Origin: Gorsachius magnificus
Taxonomy: Eukaryota > Chordata > Aves > Pelecaniformes > Ardeidae
DNA: 64,000 nt
NCBI GenBank assembly: GCA_034008185.1
Contig: CM067081.1
Location: 23,558,806 to 23,622,805, forward strand
Direction: 5' to 3'
A program made the translations under genes and the position numbers. Each line of letters opens with the position of its first letter. Within the stretch, counting starts at the first letter, position 1. A model generated the notes under the pieces. It did no database searches, was not told where the DNA came from, and was given only the letters and a program-made list of their open reading frames with translations. Positions 1 to 11,700 of this stretch are shown here, in pieces.

Positions 1-3000
1 CTTTCTTTCCAGAATTGCCAGGATGTAACTTCTGGCTTTAACATTGATGGAATTTAGAAATTTCTTCTTGTTTTCACATATGTGCTTACATAACGTGTTA
101 GCATTTTTTTTTTCCCCACTGGATTCCCAGTTGTTCCCTCGCACATCCATCTTTTCTTCTCAGGCCTGCCTACTCAACCTTTCTGCTTTTATAAGGAAGT
201 TGTTGCTTCTCTCCAAGGAAGAGCCTGATGAAAATATATACCACTTCCATGGATGGACAGTAGTTACACAACAGAAAGGCATGTTCCTTTGACAGAAATG
301 GCCAATTCAAGACTTGCCTGAAATTGTCTAAACTTACTTACCTAAAGTTATAATCAATGCTTTAAAAGAGAAAAGACACAAACCTCAGAAGTTATTTTTT
401 ATTTGTAATTTTAACAGTGCTGTGTGCAGCATTTGGAAGTGTGTGTTATATAGGAAAGATCAGGATAGACAAATCAAATATGGGGTCTGATGTAAATTAG
501 TGAGAATGAAAATTGAGAAATGAATGAGAAATGAAAACGAGAATGAAAATTTTATAAGGACGAAGATCTTCTCTTTCCAGTTTAGGCTTCTATTTTTTTT
601 TTTCTAATACCACACTGCTCTTGTGGTGAAGTATGCCCACTTCTGAAGATCTTCTCCTGTGGATTGCTTATGATAAATCACTTTTCTTTTTTCATGCTCT
701 GAACTGCAGTGGTCTTCCAGAAGCAAGCAAGAATTTATGATTTGCCAAATGTTTGGCAGAAGGAGAATAAAAGCCCTACTTCTCATGGAGAAAGCCAGGT
801 GCCAAACACAGTAAAACTACCTTGGCTGTTTAGGTATTTGCTGAGCTTTCATCACTGTAACAGCTGAATGTCCCTTCTTGAACAGAAATGAAATATGTAG
901 TGAACACTCTTTTCTGGTTCTATAAGTAGTGCAGGACTTCTTTTTCTTTGTACCTACCTAAGGTGCATCTTTTCTATTAGTCTTAATTTTCTTGCTTGTT
1001 ACTATAGGGAAGATAGTTTAAGGAAGCTAGCGGTGAGCTTTCTTTTGAAGGCAATAGTTACACTTAGCGCTTCTAGAGCATTCTGTTCTGAATATGAGCT
1101 ACTGCCAAGACAACTGCCCTCTGCTCCTCCGAGCTTGCTTCTGATGGTTTTGATTGTTCCTGCAGAATATATTTTCTTGTGGTCTTGGTCCCTCTGCTAG
1201 AGGTGTGTTTCTAGACCATTTGGAAGAGGACAACAGAAAGCCTTATAGTTGAAAGCCATCTTGAAATTGCTATGGTGCTGGTAGAATTGAGTAGTGCGAA
1301 GGTGGATCATCATTGGAGTAGAGTACAGCAATTTGTAGTAGTGGTGCAAGGAGGCTGATCAGTATGGCCAAACCATTGCACTTCAGTAGAGAGATGGTCT
1401 TTGTACAGCTACATAAAAGAAAATGTTCTGGAGTAGCTTTTGCTATCTGGAGTGCCCAGTTAGATATTGGGATTGCCAATAGAAAGCCTAAATTGTAGCT
1501 TTGAGCCGCTTAATATGGTTTGCATAGGCTTGCGTAGCAAATACCAGCAGTAAAAAGGCAGTGGTGTCAAAAGATCAACTTTGTCATTCCCAGCAGCATC
1601 TTCAGCCTTGCTCAGCTCTGGGGTTGCTGCCTGAAGCCTGCTCCTGCTTCCAGCTTGAGCTGCTTGGCACTGAGGATGCCTCAGCCAGACTAGGAGCAAA
1701 GCACCTGGTGCGGTATTTGTGCCCTAGCAAGGCTGCCTGCCCCCACTCTGGTGCTTGGTTTGGATAACAGGTGACTGCAGCTACCTGTACCAGCTGTCTG
1801 GAGTTATTGGAGGGCAGCTCTGGGGTTTCTTTACAACAAGGGGGTTCTCCACATCCCTTGCTGCTGAATGTGGCAAAACTTGCAAGCTTTCACTTGCCTC
1901 TTCCCAGTTCTAAGGGTTTTGTGCATTAACTGTATGTGTCCAACGGAGAAATGAAGGTACGTGGGTTGTCACATTGACTCTAGCATAGTGAGGAGCAGTG
2001 GGAGAAGGCAGAAGGAATCAGCAGTTTCTTAATTCTTCAACAGAGGCTGAAGGATTTGTAAAACTGATCATGTAATCTGAGGGAGTCACTTGCTAGTTTG
2101 TTAAAAATTGCATAGAATCTGGAGTTTCTGACAGAAGTGTAAGATGAAATAGCAGGTATGCTGCTGAAATTGTATGGTGTACCTTGAAATGACAGTTGTT
2201 CCTGGAAATCAAACAGTTTTTCTTGGTCTTTTGCAGTCAAATTGTAGCATAAAAACTGCAGCAGTTTTTGATAACGGCTGAAGTGCAGGCAGAGAAAGCT
2301 GTATTGGAAATGCATTTTTAAAATAAATAAAAACCACAGTGTGATCCCTGAATAATTTATGGGCAAACTAGACTGCAACTACTCATAACTAAACACTGAT
2401 TTGCTGCCTTTTGGTTTTCTTGTATGAATGAGTTGTAGTATTTTTCATGATGTCAGAAAAGGATTGTGTTAAAATGCTAACCTTCACAGTGTGAGTTAGG
2501 GAGTGACAGTGGCAGGTAGGATAAGACAGTAATTGGCATTACTGCAGGCATTAATATTTTTCCTGATACAATAGTTCAACCATAAAATACTTGTCCTAGG
2601 CTTTTGAATGTAAATTTCCCAAATGAAGGCAAAAGAGGGACAGACATTTGAAAGACAAAGCAAAAAAGCTTTATGAAAGAGGATCTAGGATAGTTCAGGG
2701 AGTTTTATTTTCCTATTCTCTTAGCTAACTTCTTAAACTTACTTTTAAAAAAAAATAATTATGTTGCAATTCATTAGTAATTAGCATCTTTAAAGTTCCT
2801 CAGGTGTCTCCCTCAAACCTGCAGAGTATTTGTATTATACAAATAAAGTTCTAAATTTGGCAGCAATACTTTAAGAATCTCTTTTGCTTGCAAAATTGAT
2901 CTGTATTGCAACTGAAGAAGTATTTGGTTTATTTGATCTCTCAGAGCTCTTTGTTTGAGGTGCTGTTGGTGTTACCCCTGGCTGGCTAATTCGTACAGCT

Positions 3001-4309
3001 CACATCCCAGGGAGTGCAGCTGGGCAGTGTTTCCATCTGGCTGTAGCATGGATGCTGCCAGTCATTCTCCTCTTCCAGCCCTTCCTGTAATTTCATCTGG
3101 CTGTACTACTTTTACTGTTTCCTGTGCCTACAGCACGGAAATGGCTCACCAGGTTATGTCGTCTCTTTTGGAGGGAAAACTCCCATTCTGATGAAATTTG
3201 AGGGGTTATAATCTGCATTCCTTTAGCCCTGCCACAAAGTTGCATTTTATTTCCTTTGAGGATTAGGATCAAGAAGTTGTTTCCCGGTGTCACCGGCTGG
3301 CTGCAAGTCCTCCCAGAAGTCAGATAGTTTGGTACAGGATGTTCTTCTGAGTTGGATGTGTGCCTTTCCTACCTTGGAGCTACCGATTACTCATGCCTGT
3401 TGGCTTGCAGTGGCCTGGCCATACTGATTAGCGTCTTTATAATTTGCTGTGGGTGTTTTTGCGGAAGCTTAATTTGAACTGCAGCTTCTATACCATTGTA
3501 AACTTTTTTTTTTTTGTTACCAAAGTAATACCTGCTTGAGTGTGTTGTGTTAATTATGACTGCTTCTTGTTGTTCCCTGTAGTCTCATAGTATTGAATTA
3601 ATTTATTTGTGGTTGAAGTACTGCGCTTGTACGTCAAGGCCCTTGTTTCTAGAGAGGGGATTAATTTCTTCTCACATCCTTCACATTTGCTTTCAGTCCA
3701 AAAGAGTTTTCTGGCCACATTTCATAGAATTGTTACCACTTCATGAAGTATGATATAATAAAAATAGTGTTATGCTCTTAAGGAAGCTTTTAAAATGTGT
3801 GCGCTTTGTGTGAAAGGACTTGAGGTATTTTTAAATGTACGTTTTTTGTACCCTTTAAAAGAACCAGTACATCCAGTTAAAAGCTCTGCTTGACAGTTAT
3901 ATTTCCAAGATGTGTATGCAAGAATATAGGTTTTCTTAAAATAAGCTTGCCTTCCCAGATGTAGTTGATTTATTTTCTTTCTGATATCATTACTTGCCTT
4001 GTTATTCTTGTTACTAAAGTTTGAACTCATTGTTTCTGTCAAAGCTTTTTACTTGTCTGCCTCTTTCTGCTTTTTGTGCTGTAACTTCATGCTACATATG
4101 CTGTAATTTATCAACCTCTTCCATGAAGTTTTTCATTCAGTGCACTAACATGTTTTTAGCTGTTTTGCTGAGAAGATAGGTTTGAAATAGTGTTACCAAC
4201 CTTTTCCTATTCTATCCCCCTGCCACCAAAACCCATGTAAGAGATATTAGCAAATAAACCCATGGTAAACTGATTTTTTTTCTGAAACATTTTTCTTTTT
4301 TTCTTTTAG
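1..4309 (+). other. PAN3: Intron 1 of PAN3 (3' part)
   Basis: About 4.3 kb of AT-rich sequence before the first visible exon. It ends in a strong polypyrimidine tract and TTTTAG acceptor at 4288-4309. I see no open frame with recognisable homology, no clear CR1 or LTR, and only short T-runs (for example 592-603 and 3507-3516). The short frames at 1460-1767, 2037-2378 and 2955-3191 have no recognisable motifs and look like chance. Confidence 0.75.
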
Positions 4310-4431
4310 TTCCTGGAATAGATGGCGGTGGGTTAGCTGATGCTAGTCTCACAGATTCCTACTTTAGCACCAGCTTCATTGGCGTTAATGGATTTGGAAG
4401 TCCCGCTGAAACAAAGTATCCCATGATGCAG
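4310..4431 (+). CDS. PAN3: PAN3 exon (first in window): N-terminal linker
   Basis: A 122-nt exon. It starts with the last two bases of a split codon followed by 40 full codons (PGIDGGGLADASLTDSYF at the start, ETKYPMMQ at the end). The acceptor is TTTTAG at 4304-4309 and the donor is CAG|GTAATA. The encoded segment is the conserved Ser/Thr/Gly-rich, probably disordered stretch after the zinc-finger region of PAN3. It matches the human protein closely (SLTDSYFSTSFIGVNGFGSP is shared). The exon ends exactly on a codon boundary, which fits the AGG start of the next exon. Confidence 0.95.
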
Positions 4432-6938
4432 GTAATAGCAGTGAATTGTGTAGTGTTTCATTAGTTCTGGCTGGCATTACACCAAGAGGGAAAAACTGTT
4501 CAAGAGGCGGGAAATACGGAGCCTTGTGGTACGTGTCATCTTGTAGGATGTACAGAGTATACACTCACTTTAATCTTGCAAATGGAAATGAAACAATATC
4601 ATTGCTTTAAAATTAGTCTGTTTTTATCGGCACTTATCTGAGCTGTTGCGTTGGGCTTTGCCACAAAATATTAACTCTCTGTTCCTAGATTTGTTTTTAG
4701 GCTCATAGCTTATTTTGATAGCCTTTTACTAAATATGTAAAAAATACATTTTGAAACATTTAAAAGATCAAAAAGTCACTGCAGCAAAATGCGAACTGTC
4801 AAACCTGTAAAATACTAGGCAAAAATTTCAAAGTTTGTAAACTCAGTCTCTGGTGGCATTCAGTGATGTTGAATTCTCATTTAAATCTTCTGAAATGTTT
4901 TCTAGTATTTATAGCATTCTGTAGATGTTGGCATAGGAACTCCTATGAGGTGGAATTTATTATGTAGGTAGTATTATGCAAAATTTACAGCAAAAGGCTG
5001 TCATACTTAAAACCCAAGCAAGTATCTATTGAATTAACACACAAAGTACTATAGTGACTACCTCAAACTGTTAGCTTTTTAAAAAGAAGATGGTCTCTCC
5101 CTGTACTCAAAGGTTTAACAAACCAGTTTCTGGTAAATGAGAGAGCGCACAAGTCAAACAGTTCGCACTGAGTCCTGACAACAACTCTCTTTTATATCAA
5201 GGGAACTCTCCTTATGAGCTTACTTTGGTCTCAATTGTGGTGGTATTATGGATTGAAAAATAACTTGGCAAAAGGTGGGGAATAATTAGGTGTGTTCCCT
5301 TCTTTCTTTTCTTTTTTTTACTGCATGTTTTCAAGAAGGCTGGATTTTCTTACTCAACAGAATTGCAAAACTATGGAAATGTTTATTACTGAGAGTGATG
5401 CATGATTTAAAAAGAAAAGTTTAACCTCTGATCCTGAACTGTACTATTGAAGCTGGAAGTTACAAATTTCGATATCACTGAGATAATATAGTTTTATCCT
5501 TTTAGCGCAAAGTTGTTATGTTTTGTATCCTTAAACTGTATTCTACAGTGGTGTCTTCCTAAACACAAATTTTTAATTATAATTGTTTCTTCTAGAAAGA
5601 CAATAAAGCATGCATTTAACATGAATGCTCATAGGATTTTTAAATACTTTACTATTGCCTGTGAGATTATGGTCAAGGCATTTTGTTTCTCTTTGAGAAA
5701 AGAAGAAAGTGGTGTGCCTCTTAGCCATTGGAGGCTAAGGAAAATGACTTCTGAAGAAGGATTTCATTAGTGTTGAGAAAGTGCTTATAGGCATTAAACT
5801 ACAGTTTAAAAAGCATTCTTATATTGATTTTTTTTTCCCCCTTTGAATCATGTAATTTAAGTTGTGCATAGGTAAAGCTGAGGTTTTGATTGTGTGTCAG
5901 TTGCTAAATTAAGTCCATCCTGACAAAGTTTAGTCACTTGGAATGTGATTTTCCGTGTCTTTCTGCCCTTTGGAGAGCAAGGTGAGGAAAAAATCTTAGT
6001 GACTTTAAATGATACTAAGGCTTTATGGTTTGGAACAGAGACTTTACATCTGATAGATTGGTGGTTATGTCAAGGATATACCTTTTGTGCTCGCGCTCTC
6101 TGAAAATTTTCCCAGATTTTGTCACTTGATTAAAGCTTTGCAAAACTGGTTTGTATAGACCCACTGGAGACTTCCTAGATGTTAGATAATTTCCTAAAGA
6201 TGTAGTCGGCATTGGCATGTTCCAGCTTGAGTACATTCTTGCAGTTACAACTCTGGCCTAACGTAGGCCTTGCCTGATCTCCGAGCAGGAATGCTTTGTT
6301 TCCCTCTTTCCTTTTCTTCCACTTCAGACTGAAGCAGTGTGAAGTGGATCTGTATTTAATGAAAGAGCTGCATCTGTTTTATTTGGAGCAGAGACTTCTG
6401 CTGTAGGCTTAGAGAAACCGAGCTGAAGATATGTGAATAAGGAACGTAGACTGAGCAAAGGGGCTGAAGCTGAGAGGAGATGTTGGTGGGACATTCACAG
6501 AATGGGGACTGGAATTGCACAAGTGAAAAACACAGATATTGGGACAAAGAAACAAGTTGGCATAATGTAAAGTTGGGGCAAAGAAGGGTGAAGAGAACAA
6601 ATCCATGTGCCTATTTCTCTCCAGGTCGTTGAATCAAACTAAAGATACTGAAAATTTAGTGTTTTGACATCAATGAAACATCAGAAGTCTTGTGTAAAGT
6701 ACCTCATTAGCCCTTCAGTTTTACTTTTGCAGATGAAAATATCAGTCCTATCTATGAGTTACTTAGTCATGTCTGGTGGATCTGTGCAGTTCATGAATAG
6801 AAACATCAGTGATGCAAACATGAGAAAACTTTTTCAGCTTGTTTTTTGAAACTGGGAAATTGCACAAAAATGCAAATAAACACACTGCTAGAAGAACACT
6901 AGTAAGATATGGTTAGATGTTAAATTTAGGTTGCCAAT

Positions 6939-6943
6939 GCAGC
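6939..6943 (+). repeat. Target-site duplication GCAGC, left copy
   Basis: GCAGC directly precedes the TGT start of the LTR and is repeated exactly at 8036-8040 right after its ACA end. A 5-bp duplication is typical of several endogenous retrovirus groups, including ERVL-like ones. Confidence 0.8.
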
Positions 6944-7128
6944 TGTATTGGGTTTGTGTGGCAAGGTTTTGGTAGTGGGGGTGGGGGGCTACAAGGTTGG
7001 CTTCTGTGAGAAGCTGCCAGAAGCTTCCCCCATGTCTGACAGTGTCAATGCCAGCGGACTCCAAGACAGACCCATCGCTGGCCAAGGCTGAGCCCGTCAG
7101 CAATGGTGGTAGCGCCTCTGGGGTAACG

Positions 7129-7136
7129 TATTTAAG
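7129..7136 (+). promoter_or_regulatory. TATA-like box of solo LTR
   Basis: TATTTAAG about 185 bp inside the LTR, followed by a G-rich stretch. It is a plausible U3 promoter element in the + orientation. Its activity is not known. Confidence 0.45.
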
Positions 7137-7510
7137 AAGGGGTGGGGGGGAGGAAACCTGCACAACTGCAGCTGGAGAGAGGAGTGAGAATATGTGAGAG
7201 GAACAACTCTGCAGGCGCCAAGGTCAGTGAAGGAGGGGAGGAGGTGCTCCAGATGCCAGGAGAGAGATTCCTCTGCAGCCTATGGAGGTCCATGGTGGAG
7301 CAGATCTCCACCTCCAGCCAGGGGAGGACCCCACATCAGAGCAGGGGGATGTCCGAAGGAGGCTGTGACCCCATGGGAAGCTCACACTGGAGCAGGCTTC
7401 TGGCAGGACCTGTGGCCCTGTGGAGAGAGAAGCCCACGCTGGAGCAGGTTTGCTGGCAGGGCTGGTGACTCTGCGGGGGATCTGTGCTCCTGAAGGACTG
7501 CACCCCGTGG

Positions 7511-7635
7511 AATGGACCCATGCTGGAGCAGTTCATGAAGAACTGCAGCCTGTGGGAAGGACTCAGAGTGGAGAAGTTCATGGAGGACTGTCTGCTGTGG
7601 GAGGGACCCCAGGCTGGAGCAGGGGCAGAGTGTGA
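7511..7635 (+). repeat. Degenerate tandem repeat, period about 45 bp, inside the LTR
   Basis: Units near 7511-7556, 7557-7601 and a partial unit from 7602 share the pattern GGA-C---CTGGAG-AGTTCATG-AG-ACTG---CTGTGGG. The CTGGAGCAGG core also recurs at about 7389 and 7440. This suggests that the U3 region grew by local duplication. Confidence 0.6.
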
Positions 7636-7843
7636 GGAGGCCTCCCCCTGAGGAGGAAGGAGCAGCAGAGACAACGTTGTGATGAACTGACCCTGACCCC
7701 CATTCCCTGTCCCCCTGCGCCACTGGGGGGAGAAGGTAGAGAATTTGGGAGTGAAGTTGAGCCTGGGAAGAAGGGAGGGGTGGGGGGAAGGTGTTTTAAG
7801 CTTTAGTTTTTATTTCTCATTCACCTAGTCTGATTTGATTGGT

Positions 7844-7849
7844 AATAAA
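7844..7849 (+). terminator. LTR polyadenylation signal AATAAA (sense to PAN3)
   Basis: A canonical AATAAA in the 3' third of the solo LTR, followed by TTTCTCC and GTCTGTTTTA, a GT/T-rich downstream element. Because the LTR lies in the PAN3 sense direction, it is a possible premature polyadenylation site. Whether it is used cannot be seen. Confidence 0.5.
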
Positions 7850-8035
7850 TTAAGCTAGTTTCTCCAACTTGAGTCTGTTTTACCCATGACAGTAATTGCT
7901 GAGCGACCTCTCTCTGTCCTTATCTCAACCCACGAGCTTTTCATTACATTTTCTCTCTCCTATCCAGTTGAGGGAGGGGAGTGATGGAGCAGCTTTGATG
8001 GGCACCTGGTGTCCAGCCAGGGTCAACCAACCACA

Positions 8036-8040
8036 GCAGC
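8036..8040 (+). repeat. Target-site duplication GCAGC, right copy
   Basis: An exact copy of 6939-6943, directly after the CA end of the LTR. Confidence 0.8.
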
Positions 8041-11000
8041 CTTGAGGTTATATATTGAGATGTATTCCTCATGACGTTGTATAATTTTTTCAGTGGGAAA
8101 ATTGTAAGTGGGACTTATTCAGGTCACAAGACGCATGGTGCACGTGTAATGAGTGTCCATTTGATAGTTGATTAAGTGTTCATCTTACAGTTCCATGCCA
8201 TACTTCTGCATGCTGTTCACATTCTTCTCATGAAGACTGCTAGTTGGCAGTGTGCTTTCCTGTGCAGGTTATGATTATTGCATCCCAACTTTGTGGAATG
8301 CTTTCCTTATGAAAGAAGAAAGTAGTCTGCATTTTAGAGGCATGGGAAGAATAAGGATGGCAATTAAACAAGCACCCCTTCTGCCCCTGCCCCCCCCGCC
8401 CAGTGCTGGCAAACTAGAGACCCCAGAGTTTTTGAAACTAACCTGTACAGCTGGAAGGTGAGGAATGGAGTTAATGACTACCTGTAGAAAGCTTAGTTCA
8501 AGTTGCTTAATCGGCTGCAATCTAGCAAAGATAGTAATAGAGTCAGTCACTTCTGGGTAAAGCTCATTTTCTTTTACCATGAGGTAATCTTTCTGCAGTC
8601 CATGCTTTATTCACTAGATACCTTCCAACATAATCATCAGGGATTCAATAGATTAGTCTTCTTGACTATTCCTAATTAATCTCTAGAATGTATTTGTCAT
8701 GTGCAGCAAATAAAACTGAGGTTTGTTGAAAAGAGTATATGATTGTATATATTGGGGTTGTTATAAGGCATATGTAATGGGGCCAAATGGCCTCAGGCAA
8801 AGCTATATACAAATTTTGCAATCATCATGTTTTTGTGTGCAGTGCATAATCTGTGTTACAGTGTTAAGTAAGCAGCAAAAGGAAGGGAAGTAAAAGTGTA
8901 TTGTATCGTGATGAATTGGGGAGAGCATGCGCTTCTTTGTTCATAAATAATGTAAGTGACTAGTGGTCAACATTTTTGTAGAATGGATATTTCTGACTTT
9001 GAGATTTCAGTTATATGTGTTGAATATTTTACGAGATCTAGAATATCTCATTGGGGTTAAATTAGTGGTGAAGATGCAGTTAATGGCAATGCTCAGTTTG
9101 CAGTGGAAAAAAGCAGTGAAAATCCTTGGTACAGTTCAGAAGCCATGGCTCTAATTCTTCTTTTTTTGTCCTTTCTGAAAAAGTTCTCTTTGCCTCATCC
9201 TTCCACTCCTCCTACCTCAAAGGTCTTTGCTGTTAGCCAACCTGTCATTGCCCCCCATTGGCCTCTTCTGTTGTTACTAACTAGTTTGCTATTGATTAAT
9301 AGTCTCTTGTTGTCATTGGTTTGTGTTTTTCCATAATACAGTTTTGTTTCATGTGTCTTTTTCTTCCCTGAATCTGCATGTGATTTCATGCACTACATTA
9401 GCAGTATTGGCTTCCAGCTTATCAAAGCGTGTTCTCTTTTCCCCTTCTCTAGCTAATAACAGAGCAGGCCTGCACAACACATGGCCCACAGGCTGCATGC
9501 TGTCCTTGAAGCTGTTCTTTTTCTTTTTGGCATAGCAGCAGCCAAGAGACAGTCAGAGGTGTGGTTCAAGAAGCAGCTCACTGCTTTTGGCTTTCCCTGT
9601 AGTGAGGAGGCAGGAGCTGGCTGGCCAGGATGCTTCTGATGCTTGGCTGTTTGCTCAGTCGCTCTGCGTGTGCCACTTGGCTAGCAGGTGTCTGTATTCC
9701 TCTGGCATTAGTGCTGCCCCTTGACTAACTCGTGACCTGATCAAAGACACAGGTGGTGCCGGAAGGAGCTTTAGCAGTATTATGTTGGGATGGTAAAAGG
9801 ATATGTGAATCATCTGGGGGAATTTATAGCAGGATGAGGCAGAGGAGTACCTTGATGTTAAAACTTCTAATATCATAGTAGAATGGAGCAATTTGGTTGG
9901 AAGAGCATAAAACAGTAGAAGGTGTCTTTATGTATGTTACTTCACAGAAATCCAGTTTTGCTGATTTTGATAGGATGAGATTTGTAACTATATGGCTTCC
10001 ATTGGACTGCAGGTTACATAGAAAGTAAAAATCATAGTTTTTCAATTAATCTCTCTAATAAAAATAAAAAAGGACCTAACAGTCTTCAGTATTGAAGTTG
10101 GCAAGACCAGGCAATGGAGAAGAACTGGTCTTGCTTGCTTTCACCATGCTAATATTGGTATACTAAGTGTTCTTCAAAAGCTTGAGAAATAGAGACCATG
10201 CTCACTTCAAAGCCTTGCAATAAACACAAAGACCTTTGTTTCCATTGCTGCATCTGTCAAGAGTTGAGTAATAAAACTCTCCTTATAGCACAGAAGCTTG
10301 TAAACGTCTTCAGTTTTTAACTGTTGAGAACTGAGTGGAACTACAGACGTGGGCTATTTTAAATGTAAAATTATGCAGTTGTTTACATAATGCTTTTTGA
10401 AGAAATCCAGTTGCTTGAGTTCAAACAGTTGTGAGTGGGACATGCTGTAGATGGTGCCAAATATGCTAACTGTGAACACAAGTTTTGGATTGTTTAGAAG
10501 AGAAAGCAAAAGGTATCACCCTTTGTAGGTCACAGAATCTGACAAATAAACAATGATTTGTTTGGCTGTGACAATCTCATTCTTTTGCAAGGTGACTTCT
10601 TTTATAGTCCAACTAACAGTATTCTAAAAATTACAAAGAAATATTCTGAAATATAGTTCCAGTAGAAGAGTATTGAGATGAAGAGAATAGCTTGTGACAT
10701 AGTACAAAATATTTTGAGATAACATACTGAGCACAGGAATGAACCTGAGGAAAGTGCTTATTTTCTCAAGGTTGGGGCAGGGAATATGGAGACAAAGGGA
10801 ACAAATGCCATTTCATGTATTTTGGAGAAAAGAAATGGTAGAGAAGAAAGCAAAAATCCTTGCTTAAGTCTTGTAACATAAGCTATGTAAAATTAGATCT
10901 AATTACGTGCAGCAAAGGTTTATTCATCCTTTATCTTGATGAGAATTTTGTAACTATATACTCTAGTGGAGGGAGATAAAAGCAAATCAAACTTGTCTTA

Positions 11001-11134
11001 AATGCAGCTATAATTCTGGGGTTTGCTGCTGAGCATTGAAGGGTGGAGGCAAGGTGGTGTATACCTTTCTTTAGAAGGCAGAAATTTTTCTTGTAACACT
11101 TCTCTTCCTGGCATACTGCACCAAGAATATTGAA

Positions 11135-11700
11135 AACAAGGTGAATGGTGTCCTGGGCTGCATTAGGTAAAGCCTTGCTTAACAGATCAAGGGAGGTGAG
11201 CCTTCCCCTCTGCTATGGTGAAGCCACACTGGAGTGCTGGGTTTCTCAGTACATGGAGAGGGTCCAGCGAAGAGCCAAGAAGATGATGAGGGGACTGGAG
11301 CATCCCTCCTGTGAGGAAGGGCTGAGAGAGCTGGGTCTGTTCAGCCTGGAAAAGAGCAGGCTCAGGGAAATCTTGATCCAGGTTCATAAATACCTGAAGG
11401 GAGGGTGCAAAGAGAATGGGTCAGGCTCTCCTCAGTGGTGCCCAGTGACAGGACCAGATCAATGGGCACAAACTGAAATACAGGAGGTTTCCTCTGAACA
11501 TCAGGAGACATTCTTTCACTGTGAGGGTGACTGAGCACTGGCACAGGTTACCCAGGGAAGTGGTGTAGTCTCCATCCTTGGTGATATTCAGAAGTTGTCT
11601 CGACATGGTCCTGGACAACCAGGACCTGCTCAAGCAGGAAGGCTGGACCAGTTGGCCTTCAGAAGTCCCTTCCAACCTCAACCCATCTGTGAGTCTGTGA
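11135..11700 (+). mobile_element. CR1 LINE fragment (3' end, decayed RT and 3' UTR)
   Basis: The frame at 11145-11534 reads like the C-terminal end of the CR1 reverse transcriptase (ERVQRRAKKMMRGLEHPS, then LRELGLFSLEKSRLR), followed by the usual CR1 3' region. That includes the sequence for RRHSFTVRV-type residues in another frame, then TCCCTTCCAACCTCAACCC and a TGTGAGTCTGTGA tail. Frame changes after about 11400 show that it is a dead, 5'-truncated copy. It is inserted in the same direction as PAN3. The left edge is approximate. Confidence 0.85.

Larger units (their letters stand above)
6944..8035 (+). mobile_element. Solo LTR of an avian endogenous retrovirus (+ strand)
   Basis: A 1092-bp GC-rich block that begins TGTATTGGGT and ends ACCACCACA. 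It has the TG...CA ends of an LTR and is flanked by a perfect 5-bp duplication (GCAGC). A TATA-like TATTTAAG lies at 7129-7136 and an AATAAA signal at 7844-7849, followed by a T/GT-rich stretch; both read on the + strand, which sets the orientation. No gag, pol or env frame is attached, so this is a solo LTR left by recombination between the two LTRs of a provirus. The inner part contains a degenerate tandem repeat of about 45 bp (7511-7635). The several overlapping frames across 6997-7723 come from its GC richness and do not look coding. The closest family name could not be fixed without a repeat library. Confidence 0.85.

Noticed and set aside
1460..1767. Overlapping frames in a locally GC-richer stretch, considered as an exon or CpG promoter
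   Set aside because: CpG is scarce, there are no matching splice phases, and nothing resembles PAN3 or its known neighbours.
6997..7723. Several overlapping frames of about 100 codons on both strands
   Set aside because: They lie wholly inside the solo LTR, are caused by high GC content, and resemble no retroviral protein.
11145..11534. Independent gene encoding a 129-residue protein
   Set aside because: The sequence is the decayed end of the CR1 reverse transcriptase and loses frame before the CR1 stop.
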